Positions 1 to 8,053 of a DNA stretch of 45,123 nucleotides are shown here, piece by piece. The position numbers and the translations under genes are program-made. The notes under the pieces were generated by a model. The model searched no databases, was not told the origin of the DNA, and saw nothing but the letters and a program-made list of their open reading frames with translations. The stretch lies in the NCBI RefSeq assembly GCF_010672525.1, contig NZ_JAAHGH010000027.1, forward strand, positions 1 to 45,123, given 5' to 3'. Each line of letters starts with the position of its first letter. Position 1 is the first letter of the stretch. Source of the DNA: Okeania sp. SIO2B3 (GTDB taxonomy: Bacteria; Cyanobacteriota; Cyanobacteriia; Cyanobacteriales; Microcoleaceae).

Positions 1-1
1 A

Positions 2-469
2 CAACATAAAAAAGTAGCTGACAAGCGGGTATGATTTACCTGATCAAAACAGCCAATGAATTATGATCACTCATCTGAAGTTATTGCCCACGTAGACGCG
101 GAGCGGCGTGCCGGAGGCAAACTTAAATATTAAAGGACTGGCAAAAACCCGATTAAGTAAATCAATTAACGATGCGATTTGGGGGCCAATTTCTAACTAT
201 TTTAACTGTCAAAGCCGAAAATGCTGGAGGGGAAAACCATAGCAGTGAAGCCCAAAAATACTAGCCAAGATTGCTCAAATTGTGGGGAAAAAGTCCCTAA
301 AGAATTAAACATACGAACTCATTCTTGTCCACATTGCGGCATATTAATAGACCGCGACTTAAATGCGGCGATAAATATAAAAAATAGGGCGGTAGGGCCC
401 AGACATCCTTAAAGCACGCGCTTGCCCGACGGGATACCGGGGCTACGAAACGAGAAGCCCAGACTATAG
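2..469 (+). pseudogene. tnpB: Degenerate tnpB remnant (C-terminal half), cut by window edge
   Basis: This is the 3' half of an IS200/IS605-type TnpB RNA-guided nuclease, broken by several frameshifts. Readable pieces lie in different frames: QHKKVADKR at 2-28, NLNIKGLAKTRLSKSIND from 120, LTVKAENAGG from about 202, then KTIAVKPKNTSQDCSNCG from about 233 into the zinc-ribbon CxxC...CPHCG and DRDLNAAINI (the last RuvC aspartate). The final PDGIPGLRNEKPRL ends at a TAG at 467-469. A short GC-rich repeat (about 92-118) interrupts the frame just before the NLNIKG motif. The element is of a different subtype from the neighbouring tnpB, because it keeps the zinc ribbon that one lacks. It cannot encode a functional protein. 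Confidence 0.85.
92..118. repeat. Short GC-rich palindromic repeat inside tnpB remnant
   Basis: A block of about 27 bp (core GACGCGGAGCGGCGTGCC) sits between the codons for VIAH and LNIKG of the dead tnpB. TnpB proteins normally run straight through this point (V-I-x-E-D-L-N-I-x-G), so the block looks inserted. Its GC content contrasts with the AT-rich gene around it. Confidence 0.5.
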
Positions 470-536
470 CGTCAGCTTAGTGTGGGAGATGTCACCAAAT
501 GGTATTATTTACCAAATTAACACGGGAGCATGAAAG

Positions 537-590
537 CCATCGTCTTTGAAGCGATGGGTGAAATGCGACTGGATGGATTTTAATCCATCC
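537..590 (+). other. Two adjacent hairpins between the two TnpB elements
   Basis: CCATCG/CGATGG pair across 537-557, and a 9-bp perfect stem with a 2-nt loop spans 571-590 and is followed by a T-rich run (TATCTTTTTC). The first fits the right-end or reRNA 3' hairpin of the upstream TnpB element; the second could be a terminator or the left-end hairpin of the next element. Assignment to elements is inference. Confidence 0.45.
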
Positions 591-643
591 TATCTTTTTC
601 TTTTAATTAAGACTATTATAGTCTGAGGGAGGTAAAAATAAAA

Positions 644-2008
644 ATGTATGGCTGTCAACAAAATTTAATTAGTCCAAATCATGAATTAAAAGCTGTATTA
701 GAATTTATCTGCTGTGAATCTAACAAGCTTACCAATTGTGGCATTTATTATGGTCGTCAAATCTATTTGAAAACCCATAAGATTATCGGTAAGTTTGACT
801 TAGAGAAAGAGTATAAAAGCAACCAACATTATCAGGTGATATATTCTCAAGCAGCCCAACAAATATTAAGAAGTGTTGCCGAATCTTTTAAGTCATTCAA
901 GCAATTAAGTAAAAAGTACAAACAAGGAGAGCTAACTGATAGACCAAAGCTGCCTAAATATAGTAGAAAAAAGGGAGGATTAGCTTTGGTAACTTATCCC
1001 AAACAAGCATTAAGATTAACAGGTAATCAGATTAGAATTCCTTTAGGGAGGAAGGTTAAACAATGGTTTGGCTTTGATAGTTTTTATTTAAGTATGCCAT
1101 CAAATTTAATGTTTAATGACATTAAAGAACTAAGAATCCTGCCCAGAAATCAATGTTTTTATGCTGAATTTATTTATGAGATTGAAGGTCAAAAAGTTGA
1201 GTTAAATTATGACTATGTACTAGGAATAGATCCAGGATTAAACAATTGGTTGACGGCGGTTTCTAACGTCGGTATGAGTTTGATTATTGATGGAAAAAAC
1301 CTAAAATATGTTAATCGTTGGTATAACAAACAGGTGTCAATTATCAAAGATGGGAAGCGACTTGGATTTTGGTCAAAACGGTTAGCTAAGATCACAGAGA
1401 AACGGAATCGACAAATGAAAGATGCTGTGAATAAAGCAGCGAGAATGGTCATTAATCACTGTCTGGACAATCAGATTGGAGTTATTGTTTTTGGATGGAA
1501 TAAAGAGCAAAAAAAAGAGAGTAATTTAGGAAAAAAGACCAATCAATCTTTTGTGTCAATTCCTACAGCTAAACTTAAAGAACGTATAGCTCAATTATGT
1601 TCTCAATACGGGATTAAATTTATAGAAACGGAGGAAAGTTATACTTCCAAGGCTTCGTTTTTAGATAATGATTGGCTACCTATTTTCGGTGAAAAACCTG
1701 TTTGCGTAGCATTCCGTAGGAAAGGGTGGCAACCATCAGGAAAACGAAGAAAAAGAGGTTTGTATCAAACCGGTCATCATCAGTATATTAATACTGATGC
1801 CAATGGTGCAGCCAATATAATTCGTAAAGCGATTCAGTGCGGTCTTGGGAAAAGCCCTGGACTGAATCAAGAAGTAAGCACAACACTTAATTTTGATTTA
1901 AGTCGAGTGTCTAGGGGCGTTTTGACTCGTCCCCAGAAGTTAAAATTCTGGTCAGCTAAAAAGACGCGAAGCAATGCGGTTTTAACCCATTGCGCAGTAT
2001 CCTTTTAG
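644..2008 (+). CDS. tnpB: TnpB/OrfB-family RNA-guided nuclease, lacking a zinc ribbon
   Basis: A 454-residue IS605 OrfB-type protein of the cyanobacterial MYGCQQ...LTNCGIYY class. TnpB proteins are RuvC-like nucleases guided by an RNA made from the element's 3' end. Visible here are the N-terminal helical domain, RuvC-I GIDPGLNNWLTAV (about residue 194), RuvC-II with ETEESYTSKASF, and RuvC-III NTDANGAANI. There is no CxxC zinc ribbon between RuvC-II and III, as in relatives I recall. The start is set by GGGAGG 13 nt upstream of the ATG. Residues VCVAFRRK before GWQPSGKR are encoded by a copy of an intergenic repeat (1698-1723), and the frame stays open. The C-terminal tail after KFWSAKK is also longer than I expect. 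No TnpA gene is present, so mobility would need TnpA from elsewhere. Confidence 0.9.
   Translation: MYGCQQNLISPNHELKAVLEFICCESNKLTNCGIYYGRQIYLKTHKIIGKFDLEKEYKSNQHYQVIYSQAAQQILRSVAESFKSFKQLSKKYKQGELTDRPKLPKYSRKKGGLALVTYPKQALRLTGNQIRIPLGRKVKQWFGFDSFYLSMPSNLMFNDIKELRILPRNQCFYAEFIYEIEGQKVELNYDYVLGIDPGLNNWLTAVSNVGMSLIIDGKNLKYVNRWYNKQVSIIKDGKRLGFWSKRLAKITEKRNRQMKDAVNKAARMVINHCLDNQIGVIVFGWNKEQKKESNLGKKTNQSFVSIPTAKLKERIAQLCSQYGIKFIETEESYTSKASFLDNDWLPIFGEKPVCVAFRRKGWQPSGKRRKRGLYQTGHHQYINTDANGAANIIRKAIQCGLGKSPGLNQEVSTTLNFDLSRVSRGVLTRPQKLKFWSAKKTRSNAVLTHCAVSF
1698..1723 (+). repeat. Dispersed short repeat inserted in frame in tnpB
   Basis: These 26 bases match the intergenic copy at 7230-7255 with one mismatch (GCGTAGC against GCGCAGC). 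Related copies in either orientation lie near 6753-6775, 11009, 38311-38335 and 38373-38395. Here the repeat adds about seven codons without shifting the frame. Confidence 0.7.
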
Positions 2009-2011
2009 AAT

Positions 2012-2032
2012 CCCCGTCGATTTATCGCGGGG
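2012..2032 (+). other. Hairpin at tnpB 3' end (right end / guide RNA scaffold)
   Basis: Four nucleotides after the tnpB stop, CCCCG pairs with CGGGG and an inner CGA with TCG around a TTTA loop. It is followed by GGAGAAGTCAA. IS605 right ends and TnpB guide-RNA scaffolds finish with a hairpin followed by GTCAA-like sequence, so the element probably ends near 2040. This rests on family knowledge, not on an RNA measurement. Confidence 0.55.
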
Positions 2033-2107
2033 AGAAGTCAAAAACTGAGGCGTTTTTGTCTATCAATGATAAAATCTCTCAAAAATAATATCTGCCTATT
2101 CATCTGA

Positions 2108-3256
2108 ATGCATATTGCTTGGCTTGGAAAAAAATATCCTTTTTGTGGCAACGTTACCTACTCTAGAGAAATAACCAATGCTCTATTAGACCTGGGCTAT
2201 CAGGTTAGCTTTCTTCATTTTGCTACTGAAGATAATGAACCTGATAAATGGCCAAGATTTCATGAAGTGTCTCTACCTTGTATCTACAAATCTCAGGGTT
2301 ATATCATACCTACCCTTAAATCTAGCAAAGTTTTGAGCGAGGCTTTACAGAAACTCAAGCCTGATATTGTCCATGCTTCTCTAACTCTTTCTCCTCTTGA
2401 TTTTTTACTGCCTGAAATCTGCGAAGAGCTAAATATTCCTTTAGTAGCTACTTTTCATGCCCAGTTTGATAGTAAACCGCGCAATATTAAATCTGGGACT
2501 CAATTTTTGGCTTATCAGTTATATGCTCCTTTTTTGGCACATTATGACCGAGTTATTATTTTTTCTGAAATACAGCGAGATTTCTTGGTGAAATTAGGAG
2601 TTCCTGGCCATAAAGTGGCAGTAATTCCCAATGGGGTTGATGTAGATAAATATTGTCCTGGTTTCTCTAGTCTCAAGGCTGAGTTAAATGCTCAACGTAT
2701 ATTTCTCTATTTAGGTCGTATTTCTACGGCTAAGAATGTTGAGTCTCTACTTAAGGCTTGGAAACATTGTGATATGGGAAATGGTAGTCATTTGATAATT
2801 GTTGGTGATGGGCCATTAGCTGCTTCTTTGCAAGTTTTCTATAGCGATGTGAAGGGGGTTAGTTGGTTTGGATATGTGAGTGATGAACAACGACGGATAG
2901 AAATTTTGCGTGGTGCGGATGTGTTTATTTTACCTTCTTTGGTTGAGGGTTTGTCTTTGGCTTTGTTGGAAGCAATGTCTTGTGGTTTGGCTTGTGTGGC
3001 GACAGATGCGGGTGCTGATGGTGAGGTGTTGGAAAATGGTGCGGGTATAATTTTGAATACTCATAATGTTACTACTCAGTTGCAAACTTTATTGCCTTTG
3101 TTTAAGGATCATCCTGAATTAACTACTCTTTTGGGGCAAAAAGCTCGCCGGAGAGTTTTAGAACGTTATACTTTGAGTAGAAATATTGCTCAATTGGAAA
3201 TGCTTTATTCTGAGGTTTTGCGAGAAAGAAATCCTAAGTTAAGTAGTTTGATTTAA
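2108..3256 (+). CDS. Glycosyltransferase family 4 (GT-B fold)
   Basis: A 382-residue GT-B glycosyltransferase. The N-terminal acceptor domain opens with MHIAWLGKKYPFCGNVTYSREI, shortened here to its key residues G-N-V-T-Y, and carries DIVHASLTLSPLDF. The C-terminal nucleotide-sugar domain has FLYLGRISTAKN, HLIIVGDGPL and the E-x7-E-type signature FILPSLVEGLSLALLEAMSCG. From memory, cyanobacterial proteins with this N-terminus include the digalactosyldiacylglycerol synthase (DgdA) type, so glycolipid synthesis is a reasonable but unproven role. No signal peptide or membrane segment is evident; this family acts at the cytoplasmic face. The gene stands alone, 100 bp after the tnpB element and facing the Roco gene. 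Confidence 0.88.
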   Translation: MHIAWLGKKYPFCGNVTYSREITNALLDLGYQVSFLHFATEDNEPDKWPRFHEVSLPCIYKSQGYIIPTLKSSKVLSEALQKLKPDIVHASLTLSPLDFLLPEICEELNIPLVATFHAQFDSKPRNIKSGTQFLAYQLYAPFLAHYDRVIIFSEIQRDFLVKLGVPGHKVAVIPNGVDVDKYCPGFSSLKAELNAQRIFLYLGRISTAKNVESLLKAWKHCDMGNGSHLIIVGDGPLAASLQVFYSDVKGVSWFGYVSDEQRRIEILRGADVFILPSLVEGLSLALLEAMSCGLACVATDAGADGEVLENGAGIILNTHNVTTQLQTLLPLFKDHPELTTLLGQKARRRVLERYTLSRNIAQLEMLYSEVLRERNPKLSSLI

Positions 3257-3556
3257 GGAAGAAGAAAGAAGGAAAGTATATGAGTCTATAAAACCCATTT
3301 GGTATTTTTTCTTGAAATACAAAGGTTTCAGGAAAACCGTTTTAAGGAGCCTAAAAACTATACGCAATAGAAGAGAAAAATTTCACCATCTATCTCCAGG
3401 AGCTTTAGCAAATGAAACGACTATTGCTCTATACGCAATAGAAGGAAAAAATCATCATCCATTATTTTCATTTTCTAAGAGCTAATGAAAATCAATCGCC
3501 ACGCCAAAGGATTTTCGGTTGCACCCTCACAAAAAGTCAAGGTACAATTATTCCTC
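3257..3556. other. Intergenic with a duplicated 16-bp motif
   Basis: No gene is seen. CTATACGCAATAGAAG occurs at 3358-3373 and again at 3429-3444, 71 bp apart. No convincing terminator was found for either convergent gene. Confidence 0.5.
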
Positions 3557-5362
3557 CTATTTTCTCTGTTTCCCCACACTTCCCACACTTCCCACGCTCT
3601 GCTTTTTCTCAGATTCTTTTTCTTTTTGGGGAGTGGAAAATATTATCTCTTGAATTTTCTCAATCCATTCAGGAAAACCAGATGGATATAATTTAGGATA
3701 TATAATCGTCACACCAATACCAATAATCACAGAAACCAACGCCAAAATCATTTGCCCATTCTGCATCCAACTCAAGCAATATAAAAATTGTTTCCACAAG
3801 AAATTTAGACCGCTCAATTTCTCTTTTTTGTCCTTGACTTCAGGAGAATTTTCTACTTCTAGAAAATCTCTTCTAGGTGAGAAAAATTCTTCATCCCGAC
3901 TCCTATCTATCGCATCATCAATTAAACTCAATACATTAACTTTATGATAGGGAGGTTTACCACATTCAATAGTGTAGTTGTGATAATTAATTCGTTCTTT
4001 TAATTCACTAAAGTTGTAGAAATAAGGATTCTGAATATTTTGGCAACCCGCACAATTACAAGGAATTAATTTATGATATTTGAGTCGATTATTGTACGAA
4101 CTATGAATTTTCTCTAATTCGTGGGTCACAATTATCATTAAATCCCGTTTTTGTTGCCCAGAAATCCTAATTTTCATTTCTCTCTTATCGTAATATTCAA
4201 TTACTTCTGCTCTAGCTCGATTTTTCTTGAGAATAACTCCACTTTTCCAAACATATTTTTGTGACTCAATATCCTTGTGCATCGCCACAATAAACTGAGT
4301 AATAATTCCCTTCGGCATAAATTCATAAGTGTACCGTAGAATCAGATTATCATTTTCATCCCAGTTATATGCTGGTTTAGCTGCTGTTAGTAATTGAGGT
4401 GCAATATATGTCTGAGAATTATCGGGAATTTTATAACATAGTTGAAACTTAATCATTAATTGTAGTAACTCGTCGTGCATATTGGCATATTTTTTTTCAT
4501 GCCAAATCTTGGTTAAGTCATTTTTGGTAAATTTGCCAAAATTATTATAAACTCTCCGATTATCTAAAGCTTTATAAACTGCTGCTGTTCCCCATTCTGG
4601 TTTGAGAATAACTGTTTTATTTAACAACGGATATTCCCGAAAGTGTAGACAAACTCCTAAGTCATGTAAATAGCCAATTAATTGTAATTTATCCTCATCT
4701 TTATTCAACCCATTAGCTTCGCAAATAGATAAATATTCTGTCAGACTAATATAGTTACGAGAATCTAATTCTAATGCCTCCCACACTTTTTTCCAAGTTT
4801 TAGGAAGGGCACTACCAATATGAGGTAAGTTAGTGATGTAATGTTGGATTTCTGTTCTAATTTTTTCTAAATTTCGGTTAGTTTTAAGATTGCTTTCTAA
4901 GATTTCTTTGATCTTAGTAAATTGCCCTTGTAACTCCCGTTGATTAATTTCTCGTTTCCGGTCTTGTTTCTCATTTTTGACAATTAATAAAGGGCTATTA
5001 TCGCTCAATAATTCTACTATATTCAGCCAATAATAGAAATCTGTATCTTCTTTGCGGGTATCAGCAATCAGGATATATAAGGAGCGTTTAGTCAAGAAAA
5101 ATTGGTGAGTAGCGTGATAAATTTCTTGTCCGCCAAAATCCCAAATATTCATCTGAAAGTTGTGTTGTTTTTTTGTGGGAAAATTCCACTGATGAACATC
5201 AATTCCTTTAGTTGTATCTTCATCTCGTAGTTGATAGTCTGGGTTTTGAATTTTATTAGCTAGAGTAGTTTTGCCAGCACCGCCTTCTCCAATAATTAGT
5301 AATTTTGCTTCATAGAGATAATCTGTTCCTTCTTCTTTTATTTGTTGGAAATACTCTCTCAT
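3557..5362 (-). CDS. Roc-COR GTPase half of a split Roco protein
   Basis: A 601-residue ORF with a Roc GTPase domain: Walker A GEGGAGKTT (residues 25-33), switch II DFGGQE, and a NEKQ in place of the usual N-K-x-D. A COR domain follows (about 180-480, with FREYPLLNKTVILKPEW and FMPKGIITQF). Near the C-terminus is one membrane segment (MILALVSVIIGIGVTIIYP, about 550-570), so it may be membrane-anchored. The frame is open upstream of this ATG for 32 codons (LTNLTLLHLSSNPLETPP) back to the TAA that ends the LRR ORF, so the two ORFs are one gene split by a nonsense codon. A weak AAAAAGGG upstream of the ATG could allow re-initiation. The last residues (GSVGSVG) come from a CCCACACTT slippage repeat. 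Confidence 0.85.
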   Translation of the reverse strand: MREYFQQIKEEGTDYLYEAKLLIIGEGGAGKTTLANKIQNPDYQLRDEDTTKGIDVHQWNFPTKKQHNFQMNIWDFGGQEIYHATHQFFLTKRSLYILIADTRKEDTDFYYWLNIVELLSDNSPLLIVKNEKQDRKREINQRELQGQFTKIKEILESNLKTNRNLEKIRTEIQHYITNLPHIGSALPKTWKKVWEALELDSRNYISLTEYLSICEANGLNKDEDKLQLIGYLHDLGVCLHFREYPLLNKTVILKPEWGTAAVYKALDNRRVYNNFGKFTKNDLTKIWHEKKYANMHDELLQLMIKFQLCYKIPDNSQTYIAPQLLTAAKPAYNWDENDNLILRYTYEFMPKGIITQFIVAMHKDIESQKYVWKSGVILKKNRARAEVIEYYDKREMKIRISGQQKRDLMIIVTHELEKIHSSYNNRLKYHKLIPCNCAGCQNIQNPYFYNFSELKERINYHNYTIECGKPPYHKVNVLSLIDDAIDRSRDEEFFSPRRDFLEVENSPEVKDKKEKLSGLNFLWKQFLYCLSWMQNGQMILALVSVIIGIGVTIIYPKLYPSGFPEWIEKIQEIIFSTPQKEKESEKKQSVGSVGSVGKQRK

Positions 5363-5458
5363 TACTTGTATCCCTTTTTCAGCAATTTCTATTGGTGGAG
5401 TTTCCAGGGGATTACTACTTAAATGAAGTAGAGTTAAATTGGTGAGTTGAATGATAGA

Positions 5459-6091
5459 TTACGGGATGGTTTTTAATTGATTATAACTTAAATCAATCTC
5501 AGTTAAATTGGTAAGTTTCGTGATAGATTCCGGGATAGTTGTTAATTGATTTGCACTTAAATCAAGTCCAGTTAAATTGGTAAGTTTCGTGATAGATTCC
5601 GGGATGATTGTTAATTGATTATTTCTTAAATTAAGCTCAGTTAAATTGGTGAGTTTCGTTATAAACTCCGGGATGGTTGTTAATTGATTATTTCTTAAAT
5701 TAAGCCCAATTAAATTGGTGAGTTTCGTTATAAACTCCGGGATGGTTGTCAATTGATTACTACTTAAATCAAGCCCAATTAAATTGGTAAGTTTCGTGAT
5801 AGATTCTGGGATGGTTGTTAATTGATTACTATTTAAACCAAGCAGAGTTAAATTAGTAAGTTTCGTGATAGATTCCGGGATGGTTGTTACTTGATTATAA
5901 CTTAAATTTAATACTTCTAGCTGCTCTAATTCCCAAACCTCAATAGGAATTTCAGTTAATTTTTCATCAGATGTGCTATAAAAATTAGCACTTAAATCTA
6001 ACTTCTTAAGTTTGTTGTCTTTAGCGATCTGTATTCTTTCTCGAAAACGTCGCGGGATCTGATTCTGATTATTTGTGTTAGGAGAATTCAT
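5459..6091 (-). CDS. Leucine-rich repeat half of the split Roco protein
   Basis: This 210-residue ORF starts MNSPNTNNQNQIPRRFRERI and contains a run of near-identical 23-residue LRRs built on TKLTNLTxLxLxxNQLTTIPESI. Roco proteins carry LRRs directly before the Roc-COR module, and that is the arrangement here. The ORF ends at TAA (5459-5461) exactly where the repeat register expects the Glu of IPES; the next codons continue the repeat (SIIQLTNLTLL) in the same frame into the Roc domain. A single GAA to TAA change explains the split, giving an ancestral product of about 844 residues. The repeats are so alike at DNA level that recent internal duplication is likely. A free LRR protein might still be made. 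Confidence 0.85.
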   Translation of the reverse strand: MNSPNTNNQNQIPRRFRERIQIAKDNKLKKLDLSANFYSTSDEKLTEIPIEVWELEQLEVLNLSYNQVTTIPESITKLTNLTLLGLNSNQLTTIPESITKLTNLIGLDLSSNQLTTIPEFITKLTNLIGLNLRNNQLTTIPEFITKLTNLTELNLRNNQLTIIPESITKLTNLTGLDLSANQLTTIPESITKLTNLTEIDLSYNQLKTIP

Positions 6092-6268
6092 AAGTTGATA
6101 ATGAATAATGGATAATTAGAGTATTATAGCAATTCCCAAAGTTATGAAGTACATTTACAATTTCCCTAAATCCCCCTTTCAAAGGGGGAATTTGAAGGCT
6201 CCCTCCTGACAAAAGGGGGCAGGGGGGATATAAACTAGAGATTTAAAAAACTCTTTTATTATCAATTA

Positions 6269-6637
6269 TCAATTGTTAAAAAGATTATCCCAAAAACTTT
6301 TTACTTTACCGATCGCCCCTTCAGAATGCCAACCATTTTTTGCCTCTTCCAACACATAACCAGATACAGTTTCTATCTCTGTTTCTATTAAACGGTCTTT
6401 GTAAGCTTACATATTATTTTTCCCATTCTTAACTAAGTAAGCGATCGCCTCCACAGAGTCTAGTTTATTTCTTTCCAAAGTCTCTATTTTGAAATTTTTT
6501 CCCCATCTAACAATATTACCTCCATTAACATGACTACCTACACAATGAATCTGAAAAAGTTCCCCACCTTCTGTCATTTCTGCACCTAATGCATTAGCCA
6601 TTTTCGTAACATTGAAAAACATAAATATTAATAACAT
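6269..6637 (-). pseudogene. Decayed cytochrome c6-like paralogue
   Basis: The translation aligns end to end with the intact gene at 9591-9926 (GGNIVRWGKNFKIETLERNKLDSVEAIAYLVKNGKNNM). It carries three separate lesions. The haem motif CAGCH has become CVGSH, losing the second thioether cysteine. The codon after the axial methionine (NNM) is TAA at 6407-6409 where the intact copy has Ser. The 5' end is replaced by a MITE that abuts the first codon, so the MKKIIIV part of the signal peptide is missing. After the stop, the frame continues as AYKDRLIETEIETVSGYVL and into a 45-codon tail ending at TGA 6269-6271. The gene cannot yield a holocytochrome. Confidence 0.88.
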
Positions 6638-6733
6638 AACTTACGCAGAAACCAGGTTTACCGACTAAATTTCGTGGTAAAAAAAAAAATAATTAGGGCA
6701 ATAAACCCGGTTTCTTGTTTGGGTGCGTAAGTT
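6638..6733. mobile_element. MITE with ACTTACGCA ends
   Basis: AACTTACGCA at 6638-6647 is inverted as TGCGTAAGTT at 6724-6733. GAAACC and GGTTTC form a second, inner inverted pair. It touches the 5' end of the cytochrome pseudogene. A second element with the same ends is at 15350-15440. Confidence 0.65.
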
Positions 6734-7293
6734 CTGTTACATTGTAAGCATTTCCTGCGGAATGCTGCGCAAACAGCTATTAGCTGTCAGCTATCAGCTA
6801 TAAGACTCTCTCCTTAATGGCAGTGTTTAAATTAATATAGACTTTAAGGGCAAGGGAGCCAACTTTTGTCGTAAGATAATTAATAAAGCTTTTATCCTCA
6901 ACTAAAAGTAATAGCTGATGGCTGACGGCTGAATGCTTACGTTACATTTATTGATGCTCACCTACTTCGTAACTTGATAGGAGCAATTCTAAGTATGGGG
7001 CAAAAAGTCTCTTCCTTTCTGATTTTAGTATTAATGCTTTTTGTCTTAGCATCATCAGAAATTTTAATGCCAATCAACTTTTTGTCTAAGCATTCAGCTA
7101 TTAGCATTTAGCTCTCAGCAATAAAAATTAATTAAGCAAGTATTAGCTTAACTTCTCCTACATTTTCAAATATTTGAAGCACAAGAGCAACGAAATTGAC
7201 TTGTTAACTAAAGGTAATAAAGCTGACTGCTGTTTGCGCAGCATTCCGTAGGAAATGCTTACCTTTTTGTTATTCTAGCTAAACTTCAAAAAA
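6734..7293. other. Intergenic packed with short repeats
   Basis: No gene is seen. It holds two inverted copies of the TTTGCGCAGCATTCC repeat (6753-6775 and 7230-7255) and two clusters of AGCTGATAGCTGACAGC-like repeats (about 6776-6802 and 6911-6935). Confidence 0.55.
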
Positions 7294-7932
7294 CTAATGA
7301 AAAGAATTACTATGCCTAATTAAACTCATAAACTCTTGACGAGTTTTCACGTCATCAGCAAAAACACCACGCATAGCGCTAGTAGTTGTCCAAGAACCTG
7401 GTTTTTGTACTCCACGCATGACCATGCACATATGAGTTGCTTCAACAACTACAGCAACACCTAAAGGTTTAAGTAATCCTTGAAGCGCATCAGCTATTTG
7501 TGCTGTTAGACGTTCTTGTACCTGCAAACGTCGGGCATACATTTCACAAATTCGAGCAATTTTTGATAGTCCAATTACTTTTCCATTAGGAATATATGCT
7601 ACATGAGCACGACCAAGAATAGGCAAAATATGATGCTCGCAAGAGCTAAAAAGATCGATATCTCGAACTAAAACCATTTCTGAGATATCTTCATTAAAAA
7701 CAGCTCCATTCAACAATTCATCTAGAGATTGATGATAACCTGAAGTTAGAAATTTTAGTGCTTTTACCACCCGTTTAGGAGTATCTAATAATCCTTCTCG
7801 GTCTGGATTTTCTCCTAATCCTATTAATAAAGTTCTCACCGCTTGAATCATTTCAGCTTCTGTAACAGGAGGCTGAGATTTTGTTTTCAATTCATCGGTA
7901 GAAACAAATTCTGGAACTGCTGATAAAGTCAT
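7294..7932 (-). CDS. folE: GTP cyclohydrolase I (FolE, zinc enzyme)
   Basis: A full-length 212-residue GTP cyclohydrolase I. It converts GTP to 7,8-dihydroneopterin triphosphate, the first step to tetrahydrofolate and pterins, in the cytosol. The zinc ligands are present: Cys98 and His101 in FSSCEHH and Cys169 in [11 protein letters not shown]. The [13 protein letters not shown] and RLTAQIA stretches are also typical. It lies 121 bp downstream of a COG0523 GTPase on the same strand, and both follow a Zur-type palindrome, so it is likely to be co-regulated by zinc supply. It is the zinc-dependent class, not the FolE2 class that some bacteria use when zinc is short, so the pairing suggests protecting or loading a zinc enzyme. 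Confidence 0.96.
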   Translation of the reverse strand: MTLSAVPEFVSTDELKTKSQPPVTEAEMIQAVRTLLIGLGENPDREGLLDTPKRVVKALKFLTSGYHQSLDELLNGAVFNEDISEMVLVRDIDLFSSCEHHILPILGRAHVAYIPNGKVIGLSKIARICEMYARRLQVQERLTAQIADALQGLLKPLGVAVVVEATHMCMVMRGVQKPGSWTTTSAMRGVFADDVKTRQEFMSLIRHSNSFH

Positions 7933-8053
7933 AGTTCAAAGGTTTGAAGGTTAATATTTTTTCGGAGAGTTTGGCAGAGATTTTCCAACATAAATAAGAT
8001 TAGTTATGAGGATTATTATCTATATTTCTCTGATAATCGCCATTCTTAATTTA

